Assembly: GCA_011947345.1 (NCBI GenBank)
Contig: JAAVTG010000023.1
Location: 62,001-126,000 of the forward strand
Source of the DNA: Phytophthora quininea
Taxonomy: Eukaryota; Oomycota; Peronosporomycetes; Peronosporales; Peronosporaceae
Length of the DNA stretch: 64,000 bases
Direction of reading: 5' to 3'
This document shows, in pieces, positions 43,141 to 55,641 of the stretch (within the stretch, counting starts at the first letter, position 1; the number at the start of each line of letters is the position of its first letter). The notes beneath the pieces were generated by a model. It did not search any database. It was not told where the DNA came from and was given only the letters and a program-made list of their open reading frames with translations. Position numbers and translations under genes: made by a program.

Positions 43141-46106
43141 GCAGCGATGGTAGCGAGCTTCCGCTCTTCAGTTCCCATCTTCTCTTTTAAGGCCGACTAT
43201 ACGCGCAGCGCATTCGATTCGTGGGCCGCAATAGGGATTTACCGTGCCTGTGTGCCTCCAAGCACAACGTAATGCTTAGAGGGTTGACGCACAACATCTC
43301 GATGCGCGAAAACCAGTAAAATCAATGTGAAGTCCTGTTCACTAAGCTTCTTGCCGTAGTGTAACAGTTTTCACCGCAATTTCACTCCCCAACGCACACC
43401 CTAGTTGTCTTGAATGTGTAGTTGTTGGAGTAAAACTCTAAGCGCACTAATTTAAGTACACGTGCTTTGTTTGTATATCCACGAAAAGCTGCCACGCTGG
43501 ACGAGCTCTCCGAGTTCTCCTCTTGGTACATAATTTATGCGTCCCTCTTTCAGACAGGACGCTGCCTCCATAAAGCCGCACTTAATAACACAACCGCTGG
43601 TAGGAATCAAGCCACCACCTACCGGAATCGGCGCTTTTCCGTTAAGCTACAGCGGTAGGTCAGCGATAAGAACTGTGTAGCAGCAATGGTAAGAAGTATT
43701 AGTAGAGACAACCGTCAGAAACTATAAACTCAAGGGCATTACCTTCTTGTGTTGGATGGAGCATTTGATTTTGGAATTGGGACAGAAAAGCTAGGACAAA
43801 AACAGTACGCTCTAATCCAACACTGAGACCCAAGCATCGGAGTTGCGGCAAAATACTATCCCCGCTATCCGGCCCAATTTACGTCAGATCGTGCTGCAAC
43901 CTGTGGCTCGCACAGTACGAGCCGGTGACAACCAAGACGACCAGGATGCTGCTGCACCTGGCAGCAAAGACCTACAGCCCCTCCTTCACTGTCGAGACGA
44001 CCTCGAGATATGGCACATGGTCCGAATGGAGAAAAGCCAGCAAAAGAGATTACACAGTCAGAACAAGAAGCCAACAAGTTCGTCTACTCTCGTCGTAAAG
44101 TGTTTTGGAAGCCGCGTGAACCTGATTCGATCTGGTTTCGCCGCTGATGGAACAACTGATAAAGCATCAGCGCGAGGAGCAGCGGCAACGGAAGTTGCAA
44201 GAGTAACGCCAACAGCAGGAGAAGCAATTGGCCCCACAGAACCAGCTGGTGAGGCTGTCACAATAACAAGAACAGCGCCGCAGGCCGTGACGACGAGTGA
44301 ACCCGCCAGCAGTGCCCGCAGATGCTGTTTCTGGCCGGACTTGGTCGGGAGACAAGCGGCAGCCGATGGCAGCAGCCAAGACCAAGAATGAGCGATACTG
44401 GACGGCGACCCCACCGCCTTCGTCGCCGTGTCCACGGCACGGGTTGGTATACGCAGCGGATCAGGAAGTGAGGCCGTCTCGACAACAGAAGCTGCTGGTG
44501 ACGCGCGAGAAGGACGCACGAGACAACGAGATCCATGCCAGCAGCCCAACACATCCGCCCGAGGCAATCATACGGATATTAGCGCGACCACAGACGCAGG
44601 AAGTAACGCTACCCACAGAAACGGTCGACACAGACAAGCAATCATTGGTCGACGCTGTGGGTGGACGAGAAGAAGGGAGAGCTGTTGGAGGAGAGCCCAG
44701 CAGGTTTACAGCGACTGGAGCGCATGCTGAAGGCGCTCAGGCAGCAGTGGAAGCAACGCCAAGCCACGAAGATGTCTGACAAAACAGGAACCCAGCCCCG
44801 ACAGTGCGAAAACGAACCAAACCAGCAGCAGCAATTGGATGGCAGCAAAACGTTCCACCACTAGCAAGTGGAGAAGTCAGACGACGAGCTGGTACCGTGG
44901 AGCAAGCGCCGCCGGGCGGAGCAGCAGCCATCCGGGTCGGCCGAGGTGTCGACCGTCTTGTGCCCCCATCTCAACGCCTCGCACCAACTCCGCCGTGGGA
45001 GTGAGTCGTGAAGCAACGTCGACGTCGATACAGGACACGCGTCGGTCGGTACGTGCTCGAGTACCGGATCACGCGCGCACCCGATCGACTTAACGGGAAG
45101 CCCGAGCAGCTGTGGAATTCACAAAGAGACTGCGACCAGCTTTGGTTCGACGACCGGCTCGCCGTGCCTCGGATGAGTGGCCGGACGACGATGAAACCAT
45201 TGCAGACAGCCGCAGCGAGGACCTACACTTGCGTCGCCTGAAGGCGCACTCGCTCACGTACAAGCCGCGGTCGTGGACCCCGCCACTACCACCCGCCGCT
45301 AGAAGCATGGCCACGGCAACTTGAGAAGGAGATGATGAAGAGGATGCGGCCGCAGTACCGGATAGAATAACCATGATCCCAGCAGCAGCCGTGAGCGACG
45401 TCGACGGCGACAAGCAACCTTTATTCTTTCTCTATTGCTTTAAACGTAACGCGAAGTACGACAATCTTCCACAAACCTCTTCTCCACAGCAAGCTTGAAC
45501 GCTTGCTTGTTGTTGTACATTTTGTTCTTGTCCATCTTGCTCCGCCAGGTCTTAATGAAGAGGATACCTTCAGAAGTAGTTTCATCCAAAAATAAACTCT
45601 CGTTTCGTATTGGCTACTCGGTATAGCTTGTGTACGATATACCAAGTGTGTAAGTATTGATACATATGTACAATTTGTGCACCATACACGAATTGGCATT
45701 ATGGTGTTCAATTATGAGGGTTACTGATCGGTTGAGGTCCTAGAGACGCGTGTTGGACTACGGTGAGAATTACTTTGTGATTTCGGGCTATCGATGGGAT
45801 TTCCACTTAAATTAAAAATACTTTGCAATACATATAATAACTATTCTAACGAAAACAAATAATACCTACTTATGTTTTAGTTAAACTTTCTAGGCATAGT
45901 GAAGGAAGCTAGCGAAATGCGGCGCCGGAGCTCCTTGCATTCGTGCGTGTTGACCGTGATGCATTTCGCACATAGCAGCAGCATCGGCCACAAGCATTTT
46001 CCGGTGATATAGTGGTATCCCGAATACAAGCCCCATGTGCCGGTTTGCGCAACTCACCTTGAACGGAGCCCGACCGCCACATTCGCTTTGTCGCCCAGCC
46101 GAGGAG
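43141..46106. other. No assignable gene; GC-richer open stretch at about 43.8-45.35 kb
   Basis: Between about 43843 and 45350 GC rises and several overlapping plus-strand frames stay open. Pieces such as LQRLERMLKALRQQWKQRQA (44661 frame) and SDEWPDDDETIADSRSEDLH (45112 frame) look like parts of a charged, Gln/Glu/Ala-rich protein, perhaps a retroelement gag, but cannot be joined into one gene. The rest is AT-rich and empty. Confidence 0.35.
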
Positions 46107-47257
46107 ATGTTGAGGAGGTCTGTGCTGCCGCTGGCTCGTCGTGCGTTCCCACGGAGCGCTGCTGCGATTGCACCTGCGCCCAAGTTCCTGTCGCGCAACT
46201 TCAGCGCGCAAAATCAACGCCATGTGATCGCGGCGCTGGTGGTGAACCAGCCTGGCTGTCTGGCCGAGATCGCCAACCTCTTCGCCGCCCGAGGTCGGTT
46301 CTAATGCCTTACACTAGGGTGGGTGAGTACTGAGTCGCTTTGTGTTGCAGGCTACAACATCGACAGCCTCGTGGTGGGCCGCACCGAGGTCGAGGAGCTG
46401 TCCCGGATGACGGTGGTTGTCAATGGAACCCCGAAAGTGTTGTCAACGTATGTGGTGTATTGTTTCAACGCTGGTAGGAAAGATTGCTGATACAAGTTTG
46501 TTGTTGTGCATTTGCAGATGAAGAAGCAACTGGAGGACGTTGTGTACGTCGCCGTTGTGAACATCCTGAGCAGCGGCAAGGAGGCGCAGAAGAACTACGT
46601 CGAGCGCGACCTGATGTTGGCTAAGGTCTCTACGGCCGGTACGTTGTTATTCCTGTGGCAGTCTCCTCTGCTTTTGTTTCCTGACGTAACTATTTGCTTG
46701 CATTAACAGAGGCGGGGTCTCGCGCTGAGGTGGTCGAGCTGGCCAACCTGTTCGACGCCAAGGTTATTGACGTGCGACCGCACCAGGTCATGGTGCAGCT
46801 CGCCGGCACGCCTGGCCGCATTGAGGCCTTCTTGGACCTGTTGAAGCCCCTGGGCATCACGGAGATCCACCGCAGCGGCGTCATTGCCATGGCCCGCAGC
46901 ACCAACGTCTCCGACAACCTCGGCGATGTCACTTTCGAGGGTGCGACGCGCACGATCCTGGACGAAGCTGACGGCGAGGACTTTGACAGTACGATGCTGC
47001 CCCCGGATAAGCACACAACTGATCAGAAGCGCGGGCGTGGTGCTTTCGCTTTTTTTTCGTGTTGCATCTCGTGGACCGAGCAGCATCGTCACGCATGGCA
47101 GTCTGCAACCAGCTTGCTCCGAGGCCGGTGTCTGATCGAAGATTACTTTTATCTGGTCAAATACAAGTACGACAGCAGCAACGTGCAAGTTTGGTTCGCT
47201 TGGTTAGCACAGAAACCCTCCGAACTTCCCAATTGTCCATGTGGCGCCCTAGTCTAG
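46107..47257 (+). CDS. ilvH: Acetolactate synthase regulatory (small) subunit, mitochondrial
   Basis: This subunit binds the large acetolactate synthase subunit and gives feedback control by valine in branched-chain amino acid synthesis. It starts MLRRSVLPLARRAFPRSAAA, a basic presequence for mitochondria. The first ACT domain begins HVIAALVVNQPGCLAEIANL, then YNIDSLVVGRTE and SRMTVVVNG. The second half has ERDLMLAKV, AEVVELANLFDAKVIDVRPH and GITEIHRSGVIAMAR, all family hallmarks. Introns: 46294-46350, one near 46450-46519 and 46639-46709. At the second junction the phase is off by one base. The extreme C-terminus is uncertain: a GTACGA donor after ADGEDFD (about 46992) could start another intron, so the end may lie near 47135 instead. 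Confidence 0.92.
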
Positions 47258-47603
47258 TCCAGTTATCCTAGTCTATTCTCCCTAGATTAGGTATCTTCCT
47301 GTTTCTTTCGTAGCTCTTCAAAGAGCAACGCCGCTCGCAGCTCTCGGCGTGACGACTGCACTTCTCCAACGACCAGGGGCCCCACCAGGTGTGTGTATGA
47401 TGTTCTCGCTCATCTCTAGTATCGTAGGGAGTCAGTGGCTACCCGAGAATACTGCGCAATTTCCCCTTCCAACGTGCTACAATTAGCTTCAACGGCATTT
47501 TACTAAGGTTTGTTGTGGTCTATTGTTGTCTTTAGAATCGGCTCCTCCACTTGGCACACGGTCGTGAAACTCAACACAGAGCAATTTGAACTACTCGAAG
47601 CCC
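47258..47603. other. Intergenic, no gene seen
   Basis: Short 3' flank of the acetolactate synthase gene and presumed promoter of the karyopherin gene. Nothing else is recognised. Confidence 0.5.
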
Positions 47604-50600
47604 ATGGAAGTCGCAGTAGTCTCGGAAGAAGTGGTCTCGGAGGCGCTGCACCAGCTCTACAGTCCGTTGACTTCGCCCCGTGTGCGACGCCGTGCAGACT
47701 CGCTGCTGCAGCGCTTCCAGCGCTCCCCGGAAGCGGTGCAGACCGCGTTGGCAGTGTTACAGGCTCCTATTGTGGACACGGGAAACAGCGAGCACAACGC
47801 TCTGCTAAAAGCCAAGCGAGCCTTTGCTGCCTCGACAATCTACTTCAGTGTGGCCTCGTACGTGCGCAAGTATAAGCTGGAAGACCTTAACACCTGGACG
47901 CCTGAAGATCGTCTACAACATGAAGTACTGGTGAAGGACTTTGCAGTGATGGCTCAGGAAGTGTGGAATGTGTTGACAGGTCCCAACGGCACGCAGGAGG
48001 ATCTCAATGTGCAGACGCACTTGGCACTGACGGTTGCTGTGATTTTGCTTCGCTTCCATGAACCCCAGGGCGAGACGACGGTGGTGGGTGCTGTGGAGTG
48101 GCTCGTTCAGAACCAGCAGCACCCAGCAGCAAGTGACGGCGTGAGTGCTGCGTTGACCAATTTTGCGGTGCTGTTGACGATGAAAGTTATCCCCGAGGAG
48201 GTTGAAAATAAGCGCGTGAAATTTTCAAAGGTAAAGCGAGCCCAATGCGAGGATATGGTCAAGCAGTGCGCTGCGCACGTTGTAGGGAGTGTATTACCGT
48301 CCATTGCCACAGCGATTGATGCTACCGAGGACCAGTTGCCGTTGCACGGCCTACTACTGCAAGCATTTGCAAGCTGGGTGGAGCATGGCACAGTTCCACC
48401 GGCAGTGATTATCGAGAGCGGATTGCTGGAGCGTTCTTTCCGTGAATCGCTGGTACCAGCGTGTTCTGTGTATGCATTACAGGTAGTACGCGAGGTTGTG
48501 CGGGCCTGCCAGCACGACGAATATGTGCAGCTGATGGAGCTTGTGATGAAGGATTTTGTGGTGCTTGGGAAGCATCTTCGCGAGCGTGTAGCTGAATCTG
48601 AAAGCAGTGTAAACTTTTGCCTCGCCGATTGTGCGAGAGCGATTGCGGAGTGTGGCCAGGCATTCATCGTTTACTTCGTGGACTATACGTTGGAGATGCA
48701 GCCTGGATCGTTAGTGTACGAGTTTCTGGACACGATACTATTCTTCACCTCCTTGAACAATTTGGATATCTCGAACGAAAGCATGGATTTCTGGATCGAT
48801 TTCCGGACATATGTGTCGGGAAAACACGAGCAGCGCATGTACGTATTTGAAACGTTCATTTCTCGTTTGCTATTAATCCTGGTGGAACGCACGGAATACC
48901 CCGAGGGCTTTGAGACATTTCCGGAAGCTGCTAAAGAGCGCTTCTTCGTCTACCGGAGTGAAGTTCGCAACGTATTCCGCGCCCTTGCCACAGTCACTAT
49001 TGCTAGTGAGGACAAGTTCATCGTAGATGCTATCCACGCGATCTTCCAACAGTACGAAGCCGCCGACACTGGCACACCTTTGCCTCCAAACGTAGGTGTT
49101 CTCTGTTGACCGACAACTGTGTTAATTGTACTAATCATACCTCGATTTTTTTGCTTACATGTAGTGGTGGCGACGCACGGAAGTGTATGTTCACGCTCTT
49201 AGTGCCCTATCGAAATCTATTCGTGAGGAGGATACATCTCTTGTTCCTAGACTTTTCGAGTGTTTGTCGCGGAAGGAACCTTCGCACCGTGCTCTAGCGC
49301 GTACGATTACTATATTCCTTGGTGTTACGGGGCATTGGTTTTGCGGCACCCAGAATGTCTTCAGACCTACGCTTTCCAGATCATATCAAAAGGCTTTGAG
49401 CTTTCCCAGGATGACAATGGTTTCCCGTTCACCCAGCATGGTCTAGAGGATCATGTAGGTGCAGTGGCACTACGGAAATTAACGCTTCGGTGTGGCGTGT
49501 ATTTCTTCAACACGCAGTGGATGGATGCGCTGGTGAACCTTTACCGCTCGAACCGTGCCGCAGTAGGCGGGCAATCGGCACCTTGTTTGACCGGAAAGAG
49601 CGCGAAGTTGATTGTGGACTCGGTCTGCAATGTCCTTTCGACTGTATCGTATCAGGAGTCACTCCCAGTGGTGGAGGAGCTTGGTACTATCATGTTTACT
49701 GACCTTGCCTCACGATACAGCCAGCTTAGTGCGGAAGATGAAAACTCGGTCGAGTTCCTGTGCGAGATGTTTGACCACCTCCACGTGCTAGCTACAAAGA
49801 TACCTTTGCAGATGAACCAGGATATCCCTCACCCAGTCCTTTGTGTGCTTCAGAAGCAATGGGGTGTGCTGGAAACAATTTTGCGCGTGTATGGCTGCTG
49901 CAACGAAGTAGTTAAGGAATTCTGTGCTCTTCTCGTCGGAGTGTTTGGATCGCTGCGCTCTCAAGCGTTAGAGCTCGCGTCTGCTATCATGCCTGCGCTT
50001 CTCGAACAGTTCTCACGCAGCTACGATGGCAATTACTTGGCAGTGATCAAAAGTATCATAAGCTGTGCTGGTGAGGACGAGGCTACGGCTGCCAGCTTGA
50101 CTCGAGTGATGCAGATCGCTATCGAAGGCTCGCTTAGTAAAATTGCGGCGGATGGCAACGTCGACGAGAATTCAGACCTGACCATGGCGCTGTTTTCACT
50201 CGTAGCCGCATGCGGAACGCACCACCCGTCCATCTTGGTGCACTCCAATCAACTGGAGCCCGTGCTTGCGTTGGCATTACACGCTTTCAAGGCGCAGAAT
50301 CCGGAGGTTGGCGCCGCCACGCTCGACTTCTTGCTCGAGTTGGGCTCCCTTTACGGCCAAATTATTCGTACTCCGTCGAACCTTCTTCAGGGCTCGGAGT
50401 TCGCGGGCAAAATCCTCCTTCAGCAACAAATCCAGACGCTGTTCTTCGAGAAGGACGTGCAATATCACCTCCTTTTCGCTCTGTTTAACGCTGCGGCGGG
50501 GGAATGTCGCCGAACCTGATGGACAAGATCTCCGAGGTCGTTCGCTCTTGCTGGGTATACTTCGGTCGCCAGCGCAGCGAGGAGTTGATCCATCGCCTTC

Positions 50601-50770
50601 TGTGCGATAGCAACTTCCTGGGCTCGCAAGTGAGTGAGCGAGGACGAAGCGACTTTTTGACATTCATTTCTACGCCGACGTGCGTGGAGAACTCGAGGAA
50701 GTTCAAACGCGTGCTGAACGCGTTCTGCGACCACTTCAAGCGCAGCCTCACGGAGAACACAAGTCCATGA
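47604..50770 (+). CDS. Importin-beta family karyopherin, transportin-SR/importin-13 type
   Basis: These HEAT-repeat receptors carry cargo (for TNPO3/MTR10 relatives, SR proteins) through nuclear pores under Ran control. About 1030 residues starting MEVAVVSEEVVSEALHQLYS; the N-terminal importin-beta-like part is ADSLLQRFQRSPEAVQTALA. The mid part has PEAAKERFFVYRSEVRNVFR, similar to the R-rich YR.EVR.V stretch of TNPO3/importin-13 proteins. One intron lies at 49092-49164, joining PPN to WWRRTEVYVHALSALS. Further HEAT helices follow, such as HPECLQTYAFQIISKGFE and SAKLIVDSVCNVLSTVSYQE. Frame changes near 49340 and 50498 fit one missing T and one missing G. Assignment to TNPO3 rather than IPO13 is not resolved. 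Confidence 0.85.
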
Positions 50771-50890
50771 CAATCTCGCGGGAATTGAGCTAGTAGTGTA
50801 TCATACACTGGGAAGTGTACGATAGCGCAACAGCGAATAACTCAAGGAAAGCAAAATCTCGTTTGACCTCTTTGTCCTTGGCTGTGGTTT

Positions 50891-51884
50891 CTACTGAAAC
50901 GGGTTGCCGACGTCCGCCCAGGACGTGACGTTGTTCTCGGTGGTAGCGGTGATCAAGTGTCCACTTGGCGGGCGCTTTCCAACAGACCACTCCAGAATTT
51001 TAGCCGCGATATCCTCCGCCTACAGCGTCAAGTCTTCATGAGTTTGCCATCCATCATTTTCAGAGCTATGCTTCTCACCTTTGTCCACGTCGAGAAATCG
51101 GCGTCGGCCATAAACTTGCGGTTCATCGGCGTATCGATCGTCGTTGGCAGGACGGCCAGTACGGACGCGTTTTCAGGCAGTTCGCTCCTGTCAAGAAAGA
51201 TCAGCGAATGAGGTGTCATCCAACAAACCAACGGTCTCGACTTACACTGTGCTAGCGACCAAGTGGTGAGTCGCTGCCTTGGTTACTCCGTACGAGACCA
51301 TGCCAGGAGTAGCCTTCAGTGCTGCAGTTGCTCCCGTCAACACCAACAAGCCTCCCGGTGCCAACAAGTGGCTCGCCAAGTAAGTTGCTACATTAACAAG
51401 TCTCAGAACCAGCCTCCAACATCATTTACTACGCTGCTCACCTAGGAAAGCCGATTCAATGTTCTTGGTGTGCATCTCGCCGATATTCGCGAGTGAGTCC
51501 AAGTCGCGGATGCTGCCACCGGCCCAACCGCCAGCAGAGCACACAACGGTGTTCACCTTGCCACATCTGACAGCACAAAGTCAGCAGCAGCACTCACATC
51601 CACAGTGCAGGTGTAACTAACCTGTCGGCAATGTCCTTCAGCACTTGGTCCGCCTGCTTGAGCGAGTTTTGCGCGGGTAGAAGCACGTTGTGTGCAGCCT
51701 CTTCGTTCCGACTGTATCCCAACAGAAATCCGCGTCAGGATACGCTGTGGTGCACTGCAGAAGAGATGTAATGGACCCACCTGAAGCCGACGGACGTGAC
51801 GCCCCAGGACGCGCGTGTGAAGTGCGACACGACGCCGCGCCCCAGCGCGCCGGCGCCGCCAACGACTAGCAACTTGCTCGCCAT
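50891..51884 (-). CDS. QDPR: Quinoid dihydropteridine reductase
   Basis: It regenerates tetrahydrobiopterin from quinonoid dihydrobiopterin with NADH, supporting aromatic amino acid hydroxylation. A short-chain dehydrogenase of about 230 residues in at least five exons. The nucleotide-binding start is [29 protein letters not shown] and [11 protein letters not shown] follow, then the family-specific [15 protein letters not shown]. The [20 protein letters not shown] strand leads to the catalytic SYGVTKAA (Tyr-x3-Lys). After that come [20 protein letters not shown] and DADFSTWTK, which are hallmarks of animal and protist QDPR. The end is [13 protein letters not shown]. Exon 1 is 51884-51781. No frame correction is needed. 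Confidence 0.95.
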
Positions 51885-52150
51885 TGCTCGGATTGTTAAA
51901 TGCGCTCGGCAAGTTGAGGTTTCGCCTGATCTCCTGTATAGTGACCGATCCTCCCTCTGCAATGGAATTTGATGCGTCTAAACGTCCAACATGACGCACT
52001 TCTTCAAGAAATACAAGGTCGGCAAGTTGTGGCAAGGTTGACGACTAGCACTGTAAACTATATTTTGACTTCAATTACATCAATCAAAGACACTTGAAAC
52101 TACGAGCTGCCTTGCGCGTCGGCAGCGAACCTACTGACCGAGTCAGTGCT

Positions 52151-54794
52151 CTATGAAAACTTCTCCGAGTGGAAGTCGAAGATTGTCCCGTTCGCATCGT
52201 TGGACGAATATTTCTTGCACGTGTTGTCCAGGATTTCCTCCAGCGCGTGGGGGCCGCAGTAAAACACGCCGACTTCATCTCCGGGGTGGTTGGCCTTGGC
52301 CTCCGAGAAAACCTTGTCCCAATCGGGGCGGCCGAAGTGTGTCAACTGCTTGGTGGCCAGGCCAGACACAAATCCTTGCCGGTCTGCTCGTGCACAAACT
52401 CCTGGAACATCTTGAGTTGCGACGTGTTCTCGCTGCCTTTCAGCGTACTCAGGTACTGGTGTGTCTCGATGATGTTGTCGCGGTCCATCTCGGAGATTTG
52501 GTTCATCGTCTCCTCGAACCAACTCAGCGACTCCTGTCCTCGAGTGACCCAGTGGAAGTACAGCTTCTGGATCTTGAACGAGCCCGGGTGGCGAACGTGG
52601 TTGCAGTTCGGGCAGCGGTTGTCCTCCCAAAGGTGAACGACGTCCTTCAGAATGGAGGCAAATGGAGTGACACCGATGCCACCGCCAACGCAGATGACCG
52701 TCTTGTAGCGATGGTAGTCTTGCGTTGGAGCACCAACCGGGCCATCAAGGTACACATCGGGGTACACCACCTTCCGTTCGTGACAGTCGGCAATCACTCG
52801 GGCCATTGCTTGAGTCCAATCACCACAAACGCGAATGTGGATGCTGATGTAGTTGTCGCCCGGAGCCGACGAAATCGTGAACGGATGCCACTCGTGCGAG
52901 GAGATCAACGGGCAGTTGATAAAGAGATACATGCCCGGTCGGTACACGAATCGACGAGGCTTCTCCATGAACAAAGCGACGGTACCGTCCAGCTCCATCG
53001 CTTCCATGATACGCACGGGGCTGCAAACATCTTGGCGTAGCGGAAGCGACGCTCAATCAGGTAGATGAGGAACGGCGGCGTGATCCAGATGTACGACGAG
53101 CAACGCGCCAGCCAGGAGGCTGCGCCGTGGAACGACAGCACAATTAAGAACGGTCCGAAGAGCATGTGCGAGTACCAGAAGAGGTTGAACTTGCCCTGAC
53201 GGAATTTCGGGATCGCGGCCAACGGGAACGAGATGATTGTGATCACTAGCAGAATCACTCCCGTCCAGACAGGCAATGACTGCAGCATGGTCGTGAACGG
53301 AGGTCGCTCGTCGTTCACAAACGACGACACATGGCGAGTCACGAAAATGGAGCGCTTGATCTCGTCCGGCGTAGCGATCAAGTACAGATACACCTCGTTG
53401 AAAATGTGAGCCACCGTGTGGATCAGCCCCGCAATGAGCAGCACACTGCCCGAGATCTTGTGGAACGCGATGTGGTCGTCGAACGGGATGATACGCCACA
53501 GGAAGCGACTGCGTTTCATCACTTGCGTAATGGAGCGACACATGGGCAGCAGCACGAACACGCAGTTGACCATGGCAACTTGCGCATTGGCACGTGCGAT
53601 ACGGAGACCCCAACCGATGGCCGGGTCCACGTCGTACGAGAACCACTTGACCCAGAAGGCGACGTTGTTGAGAAGGAAGTACACCAGCAGCCACCAGATG
53701 CGCAGCTTATTGGCGGTGTAGAACGCGGCGACCTTGCTCTTGGGGCGGATCGGTGCCGTGTACAATGGGGCCGACTTGCGTAGATTGTACGAGTCGTTGA
53801 TGTACGGAGCGAACACAACACTGAACTGCTGGAAGGTCATCGCGTCGTCCTTGGCACGGGCCTTGCGGAACATGAGGCTCGCCACCGTCTTGAAGTCCGT
53901 GCCGACGACATCGAGGTGGGCCGCTGAGAAGTTGGATTCGAGTAGCTGCACGATCTGGTCCTCCATGACGTAACCTGAATTGTCCGGGTCCAGCGTCTCG
54001 AAGATGAATCGAAGTTTCTCTTCAGCATCCACCTCCAGGTCCAAGACGGCGTCTACCAGGATGGCGTTACCGTCGATCGTGCCGTGGCTGGTCGTGTATC
54101 CGTCGAACTCGTTCCCGTCGACCTCGAACGCCTGCGAGAACGTCTCGCGCTCGATGTAGCCGCTCTTGTCCGTGATGTTGGTCATGACGTCGCGCAGCGC
54201 CTGCAGCTTCTCCATCGGCGTGTAGCCGGCATTGTTCTCCGAGGGGGCATGTTCGTCCATGCTCATGTTGACCTTGTACTTTTGATCAAACGTGCAGTCC
54301 CCGAGGACTGGAACCGACACGACGTCGGTGCCGGGCTGCGGTCCGTAGCGGGAGGTGGTCATCGAGGACAGATTGGAGGAGCGGGCCAAGCTCTGGCGCA
54401 CCATGGAGGAGCCGAGCATGGCGGTGACGTTGGGGCGGCGCCGACGGCCACCGCCGCTGCTCTTGCAGTTGGAGCTCGTCTGCGGCGCACCACGGCCGAT
54501 AACGTGCGTGGAGGTTGCGTTCATGGTAATGAACTGGCTGCTGTCCATGAAGTTGGCCGTCTTGGCGAACGACGACATGCCCGCGCTCGGGGGCGGTCGC
54601 GGGGGCGGCGCGCGCTTGCTCCTTCGGCCCGAGCGCTTCTGCTGCATCTTGCGGGAGTTGGGCGACGGCGTCGAGATGTCTACAAAGTGCTGATTCTGGC
54701 CAGGCGTGATCTTGAGCTCGTCCGCCCGCGGCGCGTTGCGCCTCGCCGCGGCCTCGATGGGGAAGCGCGGCTTCTGGTGGTCGCGGTCCATCAT
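52151..54794 (-). CDS. EF-hand NADPH oxidase, tandem copy 1
   Basis: NADPH oxidases pass electrons from NADPH through FAD and two hemes across the membrane to make superoxide. It starts MMDRDHQKPRFPIEAAARRN. About 200 disordered residues are followed by Ca-binding EF-hand-like motifs (DKSGYIERETFSQAFEVDG and TLDPDNSGYVMEDQIVQLL). The ferric-reductase transmembrane domain includes HKISGSVLLIAGLIHTVAHI and YSHMLFGPFLIVLSFHGAAS, with the heme-ligand histidines. The FAD motif is HEWHPFTISSAPGD, the NADPH sites are VCVGGGIGVTPFASIL and GVFYCGPHALEE, and the end is FDFHSEKF. The frame changes near 53020 (AAP to VRIMEAM) and near 52370. Resembles plant RBOH-type order (EF-hands first). Copy 2 is on the same strand 2.6 kb away. 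Confidence 0.94.
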
Positions 54795-55579
54795 CGTGTC
54801 CTGGCGGTCGCGAATTCAAGAGTGCCGCCCGTCGGAAGCTGTTCCACCTGACGAGGTCACGACGATGCGAGTCCGTAGAAGCCGCCGGAAGGGAGCGCGA
54901 ATGGCTCTAGAAACGCACGCTAAACGGGTGCCTGGAAACCAGGCAGGTGGCGCTGGCGATGGCGTTGCAACGGGCCGCAAAAGGCGAAGTGCTCGGAGCA
55001 GGATCAAGTCGAGGCTCGGCTCCACCCACCTGGCCAAATCGACGCGCCTCGACTTTGACGGCTCGGCACGTCGCCTGCACCGAACCGCGTTATCTTGGCA
55101 TTTGTATGCTTGGACCGCCTCTTTTTCGACGCGGGCTCGGGGATATCCCTTTCGGAGCTGCCAGCTGTCACGGGAACCAAGACGGGGGCCTGTCCGCTGG
55201 AAGGCGAGTCTCCGCTGCAAGACTTTAATAAGTGTTGAGTTAATTAGTTACATGTTGCCAGCTCAAGGAACCGGGCAGCAATTTGCAAGCGTGGCGAGGG
55301 CATCTCCCAGCGCGACAACCACCAAAAAGCCGCGAGTGGCGTAGCTGGCGGCATCTGCTGCTGAAAATGAGGTGTCGTGGCGGCGCATATCAGCCTGCCG
55401 CTGTGAAATTCGACTGGAATGCAGCGCTGCGGTGCTGTGGCGCGACTCGGGCACGCAGACCAGCGAGAACTCTCGCATCACCACGGCCTCTAATCTTGAG
55501 TCGAGGGTTGCCATTCCGTCGGTGTTGGCTCGCTTAACACGCGCTCGTCGTCGGGATTAAAAGCTGTGGAGGCCCGCTA

Positions 55580-55602
55580 CAGGTTTTCCGCGGGAAAACC
55601 TG
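55580..55602. promoter_or_regulatory. Perfect inverted repeat, 10-bp arms
   Basis: CAGGTTTTCC, spacer GCG, GGAAAACCTG. It lies in the shared upstream region of two divergent genes. It could be a dimeric transcription factor site or a hairpin. Confidence 0.55.
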
Positions 55603-55621
55603 TTCAATGTGGTGCATTTCA

Positions 55622-55641
55622 CGACCGTCACGGCACGGTCG
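55622..55641. promoter_or_regulatory. Second inverted repeat, 7-bp arms
   Basis: CGACCGT, six-base spacer, ACGGTCG, 20 bases after the first inverted repeat. Shorter and more likely to arise by chance. Confidence 0.4.

Noticed and set aside
53010..53030. Programmed ribosomal frameshift in the NADPH oxidases
   Set aside because: Frame breaks of the same type occur in many unrelated genes of the window, so a sequencing cause is simpler; no slippery heptamer plus pseudoknot was seen.
52153..53040. 295-residue plus-strand open frame, with similar ones at 54084-54851 and 58547-59374
   Set aside because: Antisense shadows of the NADPH oxidases, caused by high GC and codon bias. The same shadow appears in both paralogues.
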